This document shows, piece by piece, positions 7,110 through 12,451 of a DNA stretch of 12,451 nt (the first letter of the stretch is position 1; every line of letters begins with the position of its first letter). A model generated the notes under the pieces. The model was not told where the DNA came from, made no database searches, and saw only the letters and a program-made list of their open reading frames with translations. Source of the DNA: an uncultured Anaerolineales bacterium (GTDB lineage: Bacteria; Chloroflexota; Anaerolineae; Anaerolineales; Villigracilaceae). Made by a program: the position numbers and the translations under genes. The stretch lies in contig CALFXA010000159.1 of the NCBI GenBank assembly GCA_937928015.1, positions 1 through 12,451 of the forward strand, in the 5' to 3' direction.

Positions 7110-7907
7110 TTACTCCATTCCCAGAGTGGCGTCGGCGCGCGCCTTGTACAGCATCAACTTGAACAGACGCGAGGCAACCAGCAGGTCGATCAGCGAGAAC
7201 AGAACCATCATGCCCCAGGCGAAGAAAATCTCGTTCGGGGCGGTGCCGACTGTCGTTGCGCCGTGCAGAGACACGGCCGCCCAATATGGCGGGAGCAGGT
7301 ACGAGATGGGCGTGGTCCAGCCAGGCAGGAGCGCGATCGGGAAGAGGAATCCGCACAACAAATAGACGGGGAATTCCATTGCGTTCTGCCAGGCGCGTAC
7401 ACCAGGGTTCATCACGAAGACAGGCGCGATAATCAGGCCAAAGCTGATGAAGGCAAATACACTGAGTGCCAGCGAGACAGCGAAATACCACGGCTGGACA
7501 ATGGTCAGATCGTAGCCGAAGAAGAAGGCCGCCACGATGTAACCCAGCACCATCGAGAGCAGGGACTGGATGACGTTGGCCAGGTTCTTGCCGAAGATGA
7601 TCACCTCGAACGGAGTGGGAATCGCCACCAGCGGTTCGAGCGTCCCGCTCCAACGCTCGGCGTTGATGCTGTTGCCCGAGATAAACAGCAGGCTGGACCA
7701 GAGTCCCGTCAGCCCCGAGCCGACCACCACAAAAATGGCGTAGTCGGGGCCCTTACCCTTGAGCATCCACAAGGCCAGCAAGGCGATGATGATGGGTTGG
7801 AACAGCACCGTGAAGATGATGAAGCCGTCCATCAATTGCTGGCGAATGGTCATCTCGGCCACAATCAGGATCGTGCGCCAGTATTTGAACAGCACGCGGA
7901 CGTTCAT
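7110..7907 (-). CDS. ABC-2 type transporter permease (second gene of exporter operon)
   Basis: The 265-residue protein has about six membrane helices. The N-terminal amphipathic stretch VRVLFKYWRTILIVAEMTIR is followed by a first helix at VLFQPIIIALLALWML. The ABC-2 motif NAERWSGTLEPLVAIPTPFE lies at about residues 81-100. The C-terminal loop LPGWTTPISYLLPPYWAAVSL precedes the last helices. Its start overlaps the ATPase stop by 4 nt (ATGA), so the two are translationally coupled. Two different permeases next to one ATPase indicate a heterodimeric pore. Sequence identity between the two permeases is visibly low outside the E-x-x-x-G-T-L motif, so a recent tandem duplication is unlikely. Confidence 0.9.
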   Translation of the reverse strand: MNVRVLFKYWRTILIVAEMTIRQQLMDGFIIFTVLFQPIIIALLALWMLKGKGPDYAIFVVVGSGLTGLWSSLLFISGNSINAERWSGTLEPLVAIPTPFEVIIFGKNLANVIQSLLSMVLGYIVAAFFFGYDLTIVQPWYFAVSLALSVFAFISFGLIIAPVFVMNPGVRAWQNAMEFPVYLLCGFLFPIALLPGWTTPISYLLPPYWAAVSLHGATTVGTAPNEIFFAWGMMVLFSLIDLLVASRLFKLMLYKARADATLGME

Positions 7908-8875
7908 GCCTTACCCCCTACCAGGCGGACGTAGGCGTCCTCCAGGGTCGGCTCGCGCACGATGACCCGTCCCAGGCGTTGACCGTCGAGGGCGGCCAGA
8001 ATGTCGGGTACGGCCTCGGCCCCGCGGCGAGTCTGGACCAACAACATCTGGCGCTGGTCCGACTCTTCCACCGCCAGCGAGTCGACAAACGGCAGCGAGC
8101 GGACCTTCGCCAGGGTGTCCTCGTGCGCGCCGAAGGTCTCCACCTCCACCACCGACAGGTCGGAGACGTGCTGCTTGAGTCCGCCTGGGGTGTCGAGGGC
8201 GATGATGCGTCCCTGGTTGATGACGGCGATACGGTCACACAGCGCGTCAGCCTCGTACATGTAATGCGTGGTCAGCAGGATGGTCTTCTTCTCGGATTGC
8301 AGGTTGAGGATCACCTGTCGGAAGTCGCGGGCGCCCACGGGGTCCAGGCCCAGGGTCGGCTCGTCGAGGAAGAGCACGTCGGGGTCGTGCAACAAAGTGC
8401 GGGCCACGTGCAGGCGCTGCTTCATTCCGCGCGAATAGCCGCCGTCGTATTCGTCGCCGCGCCCCTTCAAGCCGACCATCTCCAACAGGTACGGGATGCG
8501 CTTCTTCGACACGTCGGGGTCCACGCTGTACAGGCTGGCGAAGTAGCGCAGGTTGTCGATGCCCGAGAGGCGCCAGTAGAGTCCGCGCTCGCCGCCGAAG
8601 ATAAAGCCGATGCGTTTGCGGACCTGGTCGGCCTGTTTGACCACGTCGAACCCCATGACGGAGGCCGACCCCGAGGTCGGGATGAGGAGCGTAGTCAACA
8701 TCTTGACGGTGGTGGTCTTGCCCGCGCCGTTCGGCCCGAGCAGCCCAAATAACTCCCCTTCCTGGATCCCCAGGGAAACATCCTCCACGGCGCGGACTTC
8801 CTTGCTGGTGCGCTTGATCACGCCGGTATGCGTCTTGAAGACGCGCTGTAAATGATTGACTTCGATCGCGTTCAT
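7904..8875 (-). CDS. ABC-2 type transporter ATP-binding protein (DrrA/NatA-like)
   Basis: This 323-residue ATPase powers export by the two permeases downstream. Walker A GPNGAGKTT is at 47-55. The signature YSRGMKQRL (147-155) replaces LSGGQ, as is common in DrrA/NatA-type exporters. Walker B DVLFLDEPT spans 166-174 and the switch histidine is H204 in LLTTHYMYEAD. In the Q-loop position the sequence reads FIFGGERGLYWRLS, with no clear glutamine. The C-terminal extension of about 90 residues ends in VREPTLEDAYVRLVG, a DrrA-type tail. The ATG at 8875 has GAGG only 4 nt upstream, a short but usable spacing. It is the first gene of the operon, with a candidate promoter at 8924-8953. Confidence 0.95.
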   Translation of the reverse strand: MNAIEVNHLQRVFKTHTGVIKRTSKEVRAVEDVSLGIQEGELFGLLGPNGAGKTTTVKMLTTLLIPTSGSASVMGFDVVKQADQVRKRIGFIFGGERGLYWRLSGIDNLRYFASLYSVDPDVSKKRIPYLLEMVGLKGRGDEYDGGYSRGMKQRLHVARTLLHDPDVLFLDEPTLGLDPVGARDFRQVILNLQSEKKTILLTTHYMYEADALCDRIAVINQGRIIALDTPGGLKQHVSDLSVVEVETFGAHEDTLAKVRSLPFVDSLAVEESDQRQMLLVQTRRGAEAVPDILAALDGQRLGRVIVREPTLEDAYVRLVGGKA

Positions 8876-8923
8876 TCATCCTCGCGAATTAAGGTTATGT
8901 GCACAGGGGCAGGCGATGAGTCT

Positions 8924-8953
8924 ATCATAATTTACCGTCTCGCCGAAAAACAA
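8924..8953 (-). promoter_or_regulatory. Candidate promoter of the ABC exporter operon
   Basis: On the minus strand, TTGTTT (8948-8953) and TATGAT (8924-8929) are separated by 18 nt. The ATPase start lies about 50 nt downstream. The region is shared with the divergently transcribed lipoprotein gene. Confidence 0.45.
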
Positions 8954-9009
8954 CCCCGTGTAGGAGAGTCGTCGGGTAGTTGCTTATGAATTTTCGAGTA
9001 AAATGGGAC

Positions 9010-9021
9010 GCTTAGCTAAGC
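9010..9021. repeat. 12-bp perfect palindrome in the lipoprotein leader
   Basis: GCTTAGCTAAGC is a perfect dyad between a weak -10-like box (TAAAAT, 8999-9004) and the ribosome site of the lipoprotein gene. Its position would suit an operator, but a 12-bp dyad can occur by chance and no second copy was seen. Confidence 0.3.
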
Positions 9022-9050
9022 CCTATCAACTGGCTACGCGAAAGGAAAAT

Positions 9051-9701
9051 ATGCAAACCAAATCCCTTCCCTTGATTCTGATCCTGCTGACTGCTTTGAT
9101 GCTGAGTGCCTGTGGAAGCAGCAAAGCTGAGGAAACTCCCACCTTGAGCGTGGAGGATCTTCAAACTGCCGCCGTCGCGACCTTCCAGGTGGTCCAAACC
9201 CAAACGGCACTGGCTGCCCCGACGATGACTCCGCCCGCTTCACCGACCGTCACCCCTACTCTTTCCCTGCTCCCCACCCTGCCGCTCAGCACTCAGGCTG
9301 TCAACACGCCTGTAGTAGCCACCACGGCTTCGTGCAACAAATTGCTATATGTCTCGGATGTGACCGTGCCCGACAACACTGCGGTCACCCCCGGGCAGAC
9401 CTTCACCAAGACCTGGCGCGTGCAGAACTCGGGGAGTTGCGCCTGGGCCGTGGGCTACAAGCTCAGCCTGGTTGGCGGGGACGCCCTGGGCGGCCAGACC
9501 GTGACCCTGACCACCTCCGTCGCGGCGGGCTCCAGCTACGACATCTCGGTCCCGATGACGGCACCGTCCAAGGCGGGCAAACTGACGGGTAGCTGGCGCA
9601 TGTCCGATGCGGCGGGTGTCTACTTCGGCGACACGCTGACCGTGGTGGTGGTCGTCGGTGGTAGTACAGCCACACCCACTACTCCCACAGCCTATCCGTA
9701 A
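9051..9701 (+). CDS. Lipoprotein with NBR1-like Ig domain
   Basis: This is a 216-residue exported lipoprotein. The signal peptide MQTKSLPLILILLTALMLSA ends in the lipobox LSAC, so C21 should be lipidated. Residues 26-92 are a low-complexity Thr/Pro/Ala linker. Residues about 95-201 form a beta-sandwich resembling the NBR1 central (FW) Ig-like domain. Its pattern is V-x-x-x-T-x-V-x-P-G-Q-x-F-x-K-T-W-x-V-x-N-x-G-x-C-x-W, followed later by the W of GSWRMSDAAGVYFGD. C95 and C130 could form a disulfide outside the membrane. A short Thr/Pro tail ends the chain. Such domains are frequent in surface lipoproteins of Anaerolineae-like Chloroflexota; the role is probably binding or scaffolding and the ligand is unknown. 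AAAGGAAA directly before the ATG at 9051 sets the start. The gene stands alone, diverging from the ABC operon. Confidence 0.87.
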   Translation: MQTKSLPLILILLTALMLSACGSSKAEETPTLSVEDLQTAAVATFQVVQTQTALAAPTMTPPASPTVTPTLSLLPTLPLSTQAVNTPVVATTASCNKLLYVSDVTVPDNTAVTPGQTFTKTWRVQNSGSCAWAVGYKLSLVGGDALGGQTVTLTTSVAAGSSYDISVPMTAPSKAGKLTGSWRMSDAAGVYFGDTLTVVVVVGGSTATPTTPTAYP

Positions 9702-9716
9702 TCGTCTTCTCAAACA

Positions 9717-9759
9717 AAAAAAACGACAGATGAGACAAAATCTCATCCGTCGTTTTTTT
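9717..9759 (+). terminator. Intrinsic terminator of the lipoprotein gene
   Basis: An A-run then CGAC (9724-9727) and GATGAGA (9729-9735) pair with TCTCATC (9741-9747) and GTCG (9749-9752) then a T-run. There is a single A/C mismatch and a CAAAA loop. Seven T residues follow directly. It starts 15 nt after the lipoprotein stop. Confidence 0.93.
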
Positions 9760-9804
9760 GATTATAAGGAAAATTACGCTCGTGGCTACACCAGCCTGTT
9801 AAAT

Positions 9805-9841
9805 GCTTCAGCCAGGGTGAGGGGGGCACCCTGGCTGAAGC
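9805..9841. repeat. 15-bp perfect inverted repeat, REP-like, downstream of the RAYT gene
   Basis: GCTTCAGCCAGGGTG (9805-9819) and CACCCTGGCTGAAGC (9827-9841) flank a 7-nt AGGGGGG loop. No U-tract follows on either strand, so it is not a standard terminator. It lies 70 nt past the transposase stop. On the minus strand a small hairpin GGCT-GGTGT-AGCC (9784-9796) follows; its loop and right arm include GTAG, a tetranucleotide often found at REP feet in RAYT systems. Assignment as a REP-type element is inference. Confidence 0.6.
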
Positions 9842-9861
9842 GTCCATATTTTCGCACAGGT

Positions 9862-9891
9862 TTCGGAATTTGGCAAGGGGGAATTTCCGAA
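9862..9891. repeat. 7-bp inverted repeat next to the RAYT stop
   Basis: TTCGGAA (9862-9868) and TTCCGAA (9885-9891) are complementary arms with a 16-nt, G-rich spacer. On the minus strand this is the first structure past the RAYT stop codon at 9911. It may be a weak terminator or nothing. Apart from the terminator and the two repeats, I see nothing else in 9702-9910. Confidence 0.3.
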
Positions 9892-9910
9892 TCTGAGAAG
9901 ATGCTTATAT

Positions 9911-10447
9911 TCACGTGACGGGACGGTTCTCCTCGTCGTCCTCCCAATGTGCGGGATTGGTCTCGATGTAACGCCAGATGCTGTCCATCTCGCGGTCATT
10001 GCGGATGATATGCTCATAATAATTTCGCTGCCAGATGGCAGTGGCATTGTGTTGGCGTCCGATTGTGCGGGTGACCGCAGCCTTGTACGTGCGAATAATT
10101 GTCGGCAATGACCCAACGGTCGGTTTTCCGAATCGCTCAACCGTGGGGGCGCGATATATCGCGCCCCCACGGTTATCATGAATCACAACAATCCCATGCA
10201 CGTGATTGGGCATGACGATATGCGCGCCCAATTCCACGGACGGAAAATGGGCGGGAACGGCCCGCCAGCATTCATCCGCGATAACGCCAAAATCGGACAG
10301 TGTCATTTCACCATTTTTGATTTCGCCAAACAGGCAATCCCGCTGATAGGTGACCATCGTGACGAAATATGCGCCAGGTTGGGTGTAATCGTATCCGCGC
10401 AAGCGAATAGATTTACGATGATGGACAGCGGGGTCAAATTTGGGCAT
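9911..10447 (-). CDS. REP-associated tyrosine transposase (RAYT, IS200/TnpA-like Y1 family)
   Basis: The 178-residue protein keeps the family core. N-terminal KFDPAVHHRKSIRLRGYDY is typical of RAYTs, and YFVTMVTYQRDCLFGEI follows. The metal-binding HxH is H82-V-H84 in MPNHVHGIVV. The catalytic tyrosine is in WQRNYYEHIIRND (Y143 or Y144), and a C-terminal RYIETNPAHWEDD helix follows. RAYTs are Y1 nucleases that process REP palindromes as single-stranded DNA. I chose the ATG at 10447 because family similarity starts there. The frame stays open to an ATG at 10504 that overlaps the Roco stop, but those 19 extra residues are encoded by the 28-bp palindrome and resemble no RAYT. Residues 92-103 (about NRGGAIYRAPTV) come from a 36-bp palindrome in the linker between the HxH and tyrosine motifs. 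The frame appears intact. Confidence 0.9.
   Translation of the reverse strand: MPKFDPAVHHRKSIRLRGYDYTQPGAYFVTMVTYQRDCLFGEIKNGEMTLSDFGVIADECWRAVPAHFPSVELGAHIVMPNHVHGIVVIHDNRGGAIYRAPTVERFGKPTVGSLPTIIRTYKAAVTRTIGRQHNATAIWQRNYYEHIIRNDREMDSIWRYIETNPAHWEDDEENRPVT
10139..10174. repeat. 36-bp perfect palindrome inside the RAYT coding region
   Basis: The left half AACCGTGGGGGCGCGATA (10139-10156) is followed directly by its exact complement (10157-10174), with no spacer. It is 36 nt, a multiple of three, and translates as part of an open frame. The core half TGGGGGCGCGATA matches the 28-bp palindrome core TTGGGGCACGACA at 10 of 13 bases, so both belong to one repeat family. Confidence 0.95.
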
Positions 10448-10468
10448 GGCGTTTACGTTGGGGCGCGG

Positions 10469-10496
10469 GTTGGGGCACGACATGTCGTGCCCCAAC
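10469..10496. repeat. 28-bp perfect palindrome between Roco stop and RAYT start (REP-like)
   Basis: The half GTTGGGGCACGACA (10469-10482) is followed directly by its complement (10483-10496). It fills most of the 53-nt gap between the Roco stop codon (10501-10503) and the RAYT start (10447). A second GTTGGGGC occurs at 10457-10464. No U-tract follows on the minus strand, so it is not a typical terminator. Confidence 0.95.
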
Positions 10497-10500
10497 AAAA

Positions 10501-12451
10501 TCATCCAATTTTATCGGGAATATTCGGCTGCCAGGCGTCGTAGTGATGTTTGCACAGCCAGCGGTAATCGCCCGTATAGGTGGCGACACGGTGCAGACCG
10601 AGGCTGGCCTGGGTGGGATCGACTTCGTTGAGGAAACGATGCAGGGCGAGGATTCCCGAGCGTTCAGGTTCACTGAGCATGTGACCTGAGCCCATGCTAC
10701 GGTCAGAGGCTTTGATTTCAGCGGGGAGCTTGTCGATAATCGCTTTTCCCAAGTCAAGGCAGTCTTTCCAAGGGTCGGGCGTTTTTGGACCTTTCACCAC
10801 ATTAATCGCAGGCGAAATCATCGGAGCAACAGTTTTCAACACACCCAACGCAAAACTTGCATACGGAGCGATTTTGACAACCCAATCCTGTGGTTGGTCG
10901 ATCTGATAAACACCTTTCCCAGCGTCCATGACAGGGTGTGGATGCCCTTCGTGTTCACACCACAATTGAAGTTCCATTGGCCGCATAAAGAGCTGTTGCA
11001 GTGGAATGTTGGTTTCGCGGGCACGGAATGTGAACAGGCGTGGCCCACTTTTTGCCTCGTCGGCGATCGCGTGCAGGGTTCTCATAAAATAGTCTGCAAT
11101 ACGGCTATCCAGGCCATCGAGTTTTTCGTTAATCTCTCGTAGCTGAACATCAACTGGACGTTCTTCAAAGCCCATCAACAGTTCAGTGATGGAATGCCTT
11201 TTAGAGCAAATTTGACAGCGAGTGGTCGTATCGCCTTCTGCCAGCCATTGACGCAGGGAGTGAATTGGAAAGCGACCTTTGCAAGGCTGTCCATCTTTGA
11301 TTTCGGAACATGGAACAGCAAAAAGATAGCGCCCCTGCAACCCAGGCCAATTATCGGTGATGAGCTTTTCCAACGTGGAGTGAATCACATTCATAAAATG
11401 CTCGGGCCATGCGGCTTGAGTATAGACATGAAACTCACGATCTCGTTTTTCAATCATAGCGGTGCCGTGCGTGCCGTGACTGAGGAACATGCCTTTTTGC
11501 CAGTGGAGGCTGTGCGCGTTGACTGGATAAGCGTAATCATGCGTGCGGACAATCATCCACGGGACGAGACCAGGCGGGTCTTCTTCCATCGAGCAGACCA
11601 TGGCAATGCGGCGTTGATCTTTCGGCGGTTCCTGTTCTGGCAGCCAGGGTAATTCGGGACGCACTTGCGGAACATGTTGCGCGACGAGACTCGCCTTGCC
11701 ATCCGTCAGGCGGTAGCAGACATCGTACTTTTCCATGAGACGCAGGAAGAATGGATAGACGTTCGGGTCGTAGCGCGGTTCGCCTTCGAAGGCATGGTCA
11801 CGCCAGACCTGGGTCAAATGTCCGTCGGGCAGGATGCCTTCGTGTTCGGCGGTGGCGCGGTCTTCGAGCACGAAGCCGATGGCTTTGGTGAGCCATTGCG
11901 GTTTGAGCACCACATCGTCGCGCAGGTTTTCATCATCGCTGTAGTGGACAATGTAGCCGAGGTCGTGCATGAGGTGGGCGAGGGTGTCGGCGTCGAGTTG
12001 GCTCAAGCCGTGTGCGGCGCAGGTTCCGCTAAAGGCGGCGAAAGAGATGCGCGGCTCGTCGCGGGCGAGCAGTTCATCGCGGGCGGCTTTCCAATCGTTA
12101 TTGAAGAGCATGCCCATTTGTTCCAGTCCAGCCGCGTGTTTGGCGATGGCGCGTTTCAATTCTGCGATGCCCGTCATCTCGCCTGTAGCGGGGTCGGGGA
12201 CGAGGCTGTCCACTTCGTAAAAGCCGACAATCATCGCGCCGTATTGCTGTTGGAGGACGGGCTGGTCAATGCGCGCGATGCGCTCGCCCGTTTTGCAGTG
12301 CGTGGAGACGATGAGGACGCGCGCTTCGTCGCCCACCCGCAGGCGGATCATGTTCAGCCAATCTTCCACCTGGCATTGTTGGACGCCGCGGCGCGGCTCC
12401 CAGACCAGCAGGTAGAGCGAACGGCGGCTGAAGAAGAATTGGTGCGTGACG
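10501..12451 (-). CDS. Roco-family protein (Roc GTPase C-terminal part and COR domain; 5' end outside window)
   Basis: 649 residues are visible and the gene continues past the right edge. The first visible residues, VTHQFFFSRRSLYLLVWEPR, match the Roc GTPase region after the G3 (DxxGQ) motif. VLIVSTHCKTGER (visible residues about 46-58) is the G4 region. The COR domain follows: LMHDLGYIVHYSDDENLRDDVVLKPQWL and VYPFFLRLMEKYDVCYRL. A cysteine cluster C-x8-C...C-x2-C-x3-H spans 11194-11310. A coiled-coil-like segment (LREINEKLDGLDSRIADYF) is next, then a hydrophobic stretch (IAPYASFALGVLKTVAPMIS), then a C-terminal LHRVATYTGDYRWLCKHH module. Roco proteins are dimerisation-regulated GTPases, and N-terminal leucine-rich repeats are expected outside the window. 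A GTG at 12369 is not the start, because Roc sequence continues upstream of it. The biological role in bacteria is largely unknown. Confidence 0.9.
   Translation of the reverse strand, partial: VTHQFFFSRRSLYLLVWEPRRGVQQCQVEDWLNMIRLRVGDEARVLIVSTHCKTGERIARIDQPVLQQQYGAMIVGFYEVDSLVPDPATGEMTGIAELKRAIAKHAAGLEQMGMLFNNDWKAARDELLARDEPRISFAAFSGTCAAHGLSQLDADTLAHLMHDLGYIVHYSDDENLRDDVVLKPQWLTKAIGFVLEDRATAEHEGILPDGHLTQVWRDHAFEGEPRYDPNVYPFFLRLMEKYDVCYRLTDGKASLVAQHVPQVRPELPWLPEQEPPKDQRRIAMVCSMEEDPPGLVPWMIVRTHDYAYPVNAHSLHWQKGMFLSHGTHGTAMIEKRDREFHVYTQAAWPEHFMNVIHSTLEKLITDNWPGLQGRYLFAVPCSEIKDGQPCKGRFPIHSLRQWLAEGDTTTRCQICSKRHSITELLMGFEERPVDVQLREINEKLDGLDSRIADYFMRTLHAIADEAKSGPRLFTFRARETNIPLQQLFMRPMELQLWCEHEGHPHPVMDAGKGVYQIDQPQDWVVKIAPYASFALGVLKTVAPMISPAINVVKGPKTPDPWKDCLDLGKAIIDKLPAEIKASDRSMGSGHMLSEPERSGILALHRFLNEVDPTQASLGLHRVATYTGDYRWLCKHHYDAWQPNIPDKIG

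Noticed and set aside
6693..7934. A 413-codon open frame on the plus strand across the two permease genes
   Set aside because: It is antisense to two clear ABC-2 permeases, is rich in Arg, Gln, His and Glu as expected from complements of hydrophobic codons, and has no family resemblance.
10139..10496. CRISPR-like repeats
   Set aside because: There are only two related copies, each a perfect palindrome, one within a coding region, with no regular spacers.
9702..10510. A complete IS200-type insertion sequence
   Set aside because: No second gene, no defined ends or target duplication, and the transposase sequence is of RAYT type, which does not normally form a self-mobile IS.
10434..10757. A minus-strand frame reading through the 28-bp palindrome (contains GARHVVPQ)
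   Set aside because: It overlaps the Roco C-terminus in another frame. The GARHVVPQ peptide is just the palindrome read in a second frame.
12367..12369. GTG as the start of the Roco gene
   Set aside because: Roc-domain sequence (FFFSRRSLYLLVWEPR) continues in frame upstream to the window edge, so the gene is truncated by the window rather than starting here.
10501..12451. A defined antiphage system built on Roco plus RAYT
   Set aside because: Nothing beyond adjacency links the two, and no nuclease, NADase or other effector domain is visible in the Roco C-terminus. Repeat elements often sit after gene ends.

Overview
The window is ordinary bacterial chromosome of moderately high G+C (three lines counted by hand give 43 to 67%). 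It looks most like Chloroflexota, probably an Anaerolineae-type genome. This rests on gene content: a Thr/Pro-rich lipoprotein with an NBR1-like Ig domain, a Roco-type GTPase and a REP-associated transposase with dyad repeats. No rRNA or other marker was available to confirm it.

Layout, left to right. (1) 1-1109, minus strand: a Yip1-type membrane protein followed after 3 nt by a MacB/LolD-type ABC ATPase cut by the left edge. (2) 1225-2076, minus: a PIG-L/LmbE zinc deacetylase, with a stable hairpin just past its end. (3) 2232-3374, plus: a PLP enzyme of the cystathionine gamma-synthase/lyase family. It has an extended -10 promoter, a terminator-like hairpin inside its short leader, and a strong terminator after it. 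(4) 3410-5339, minus: a deoxynucleoside kinase followed by a cyclic-nucleotide-binding/SpoIIE-type PPM phosphatase. (5) 5476-6254, plus: a two-gene unit of a four-helix membrane protein and a SpoIIAA-like protein, between a near-consensus promoter and a two-way terminator. (6) 6306-8875, minus: a tightly packed ABC exporter operon (ATPase, permease, permease). (7) 9051-9701, plus: the NBR1-domain lipoprotein with its own terminator. (8) 9702-12451, minus: an accessory region with a REP-associated tyrosine transposase (RAYT), three perfect dyad repeats in or beside it, and the C-terminal 649 residues of a Roco protein that continues past the right edge.

How the genes relate. The three ABC genes surely form one exporter. 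The Yip1/ATPase pair is probably part of a second transport or membrane-stress unit whose permease would lie left of the window. The kinase supplies deoxynucleotide salvage. The PPM phosphatase looks like a signalling output module gated by a cyclic nucleotide, and the SpoIIAA-like protein nearby is a conceivable but unproven partner.

The most unusual part is the RAYT region. A 36-bp perfect palindrome lies inside the transposase reading frame without breaking it. A related 28-bp palindrome (10 of 13 bases per core half identical) sits exactly between the Roco stop and the transposase start. A third, unrelated 15-bp inverted repeat follows the transposase. The Roco reading frame itself changes base composition partway along and carries a cysteine cluster. 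I see no tRNA, rRNA, CRISPR array or complete insertion sequence.
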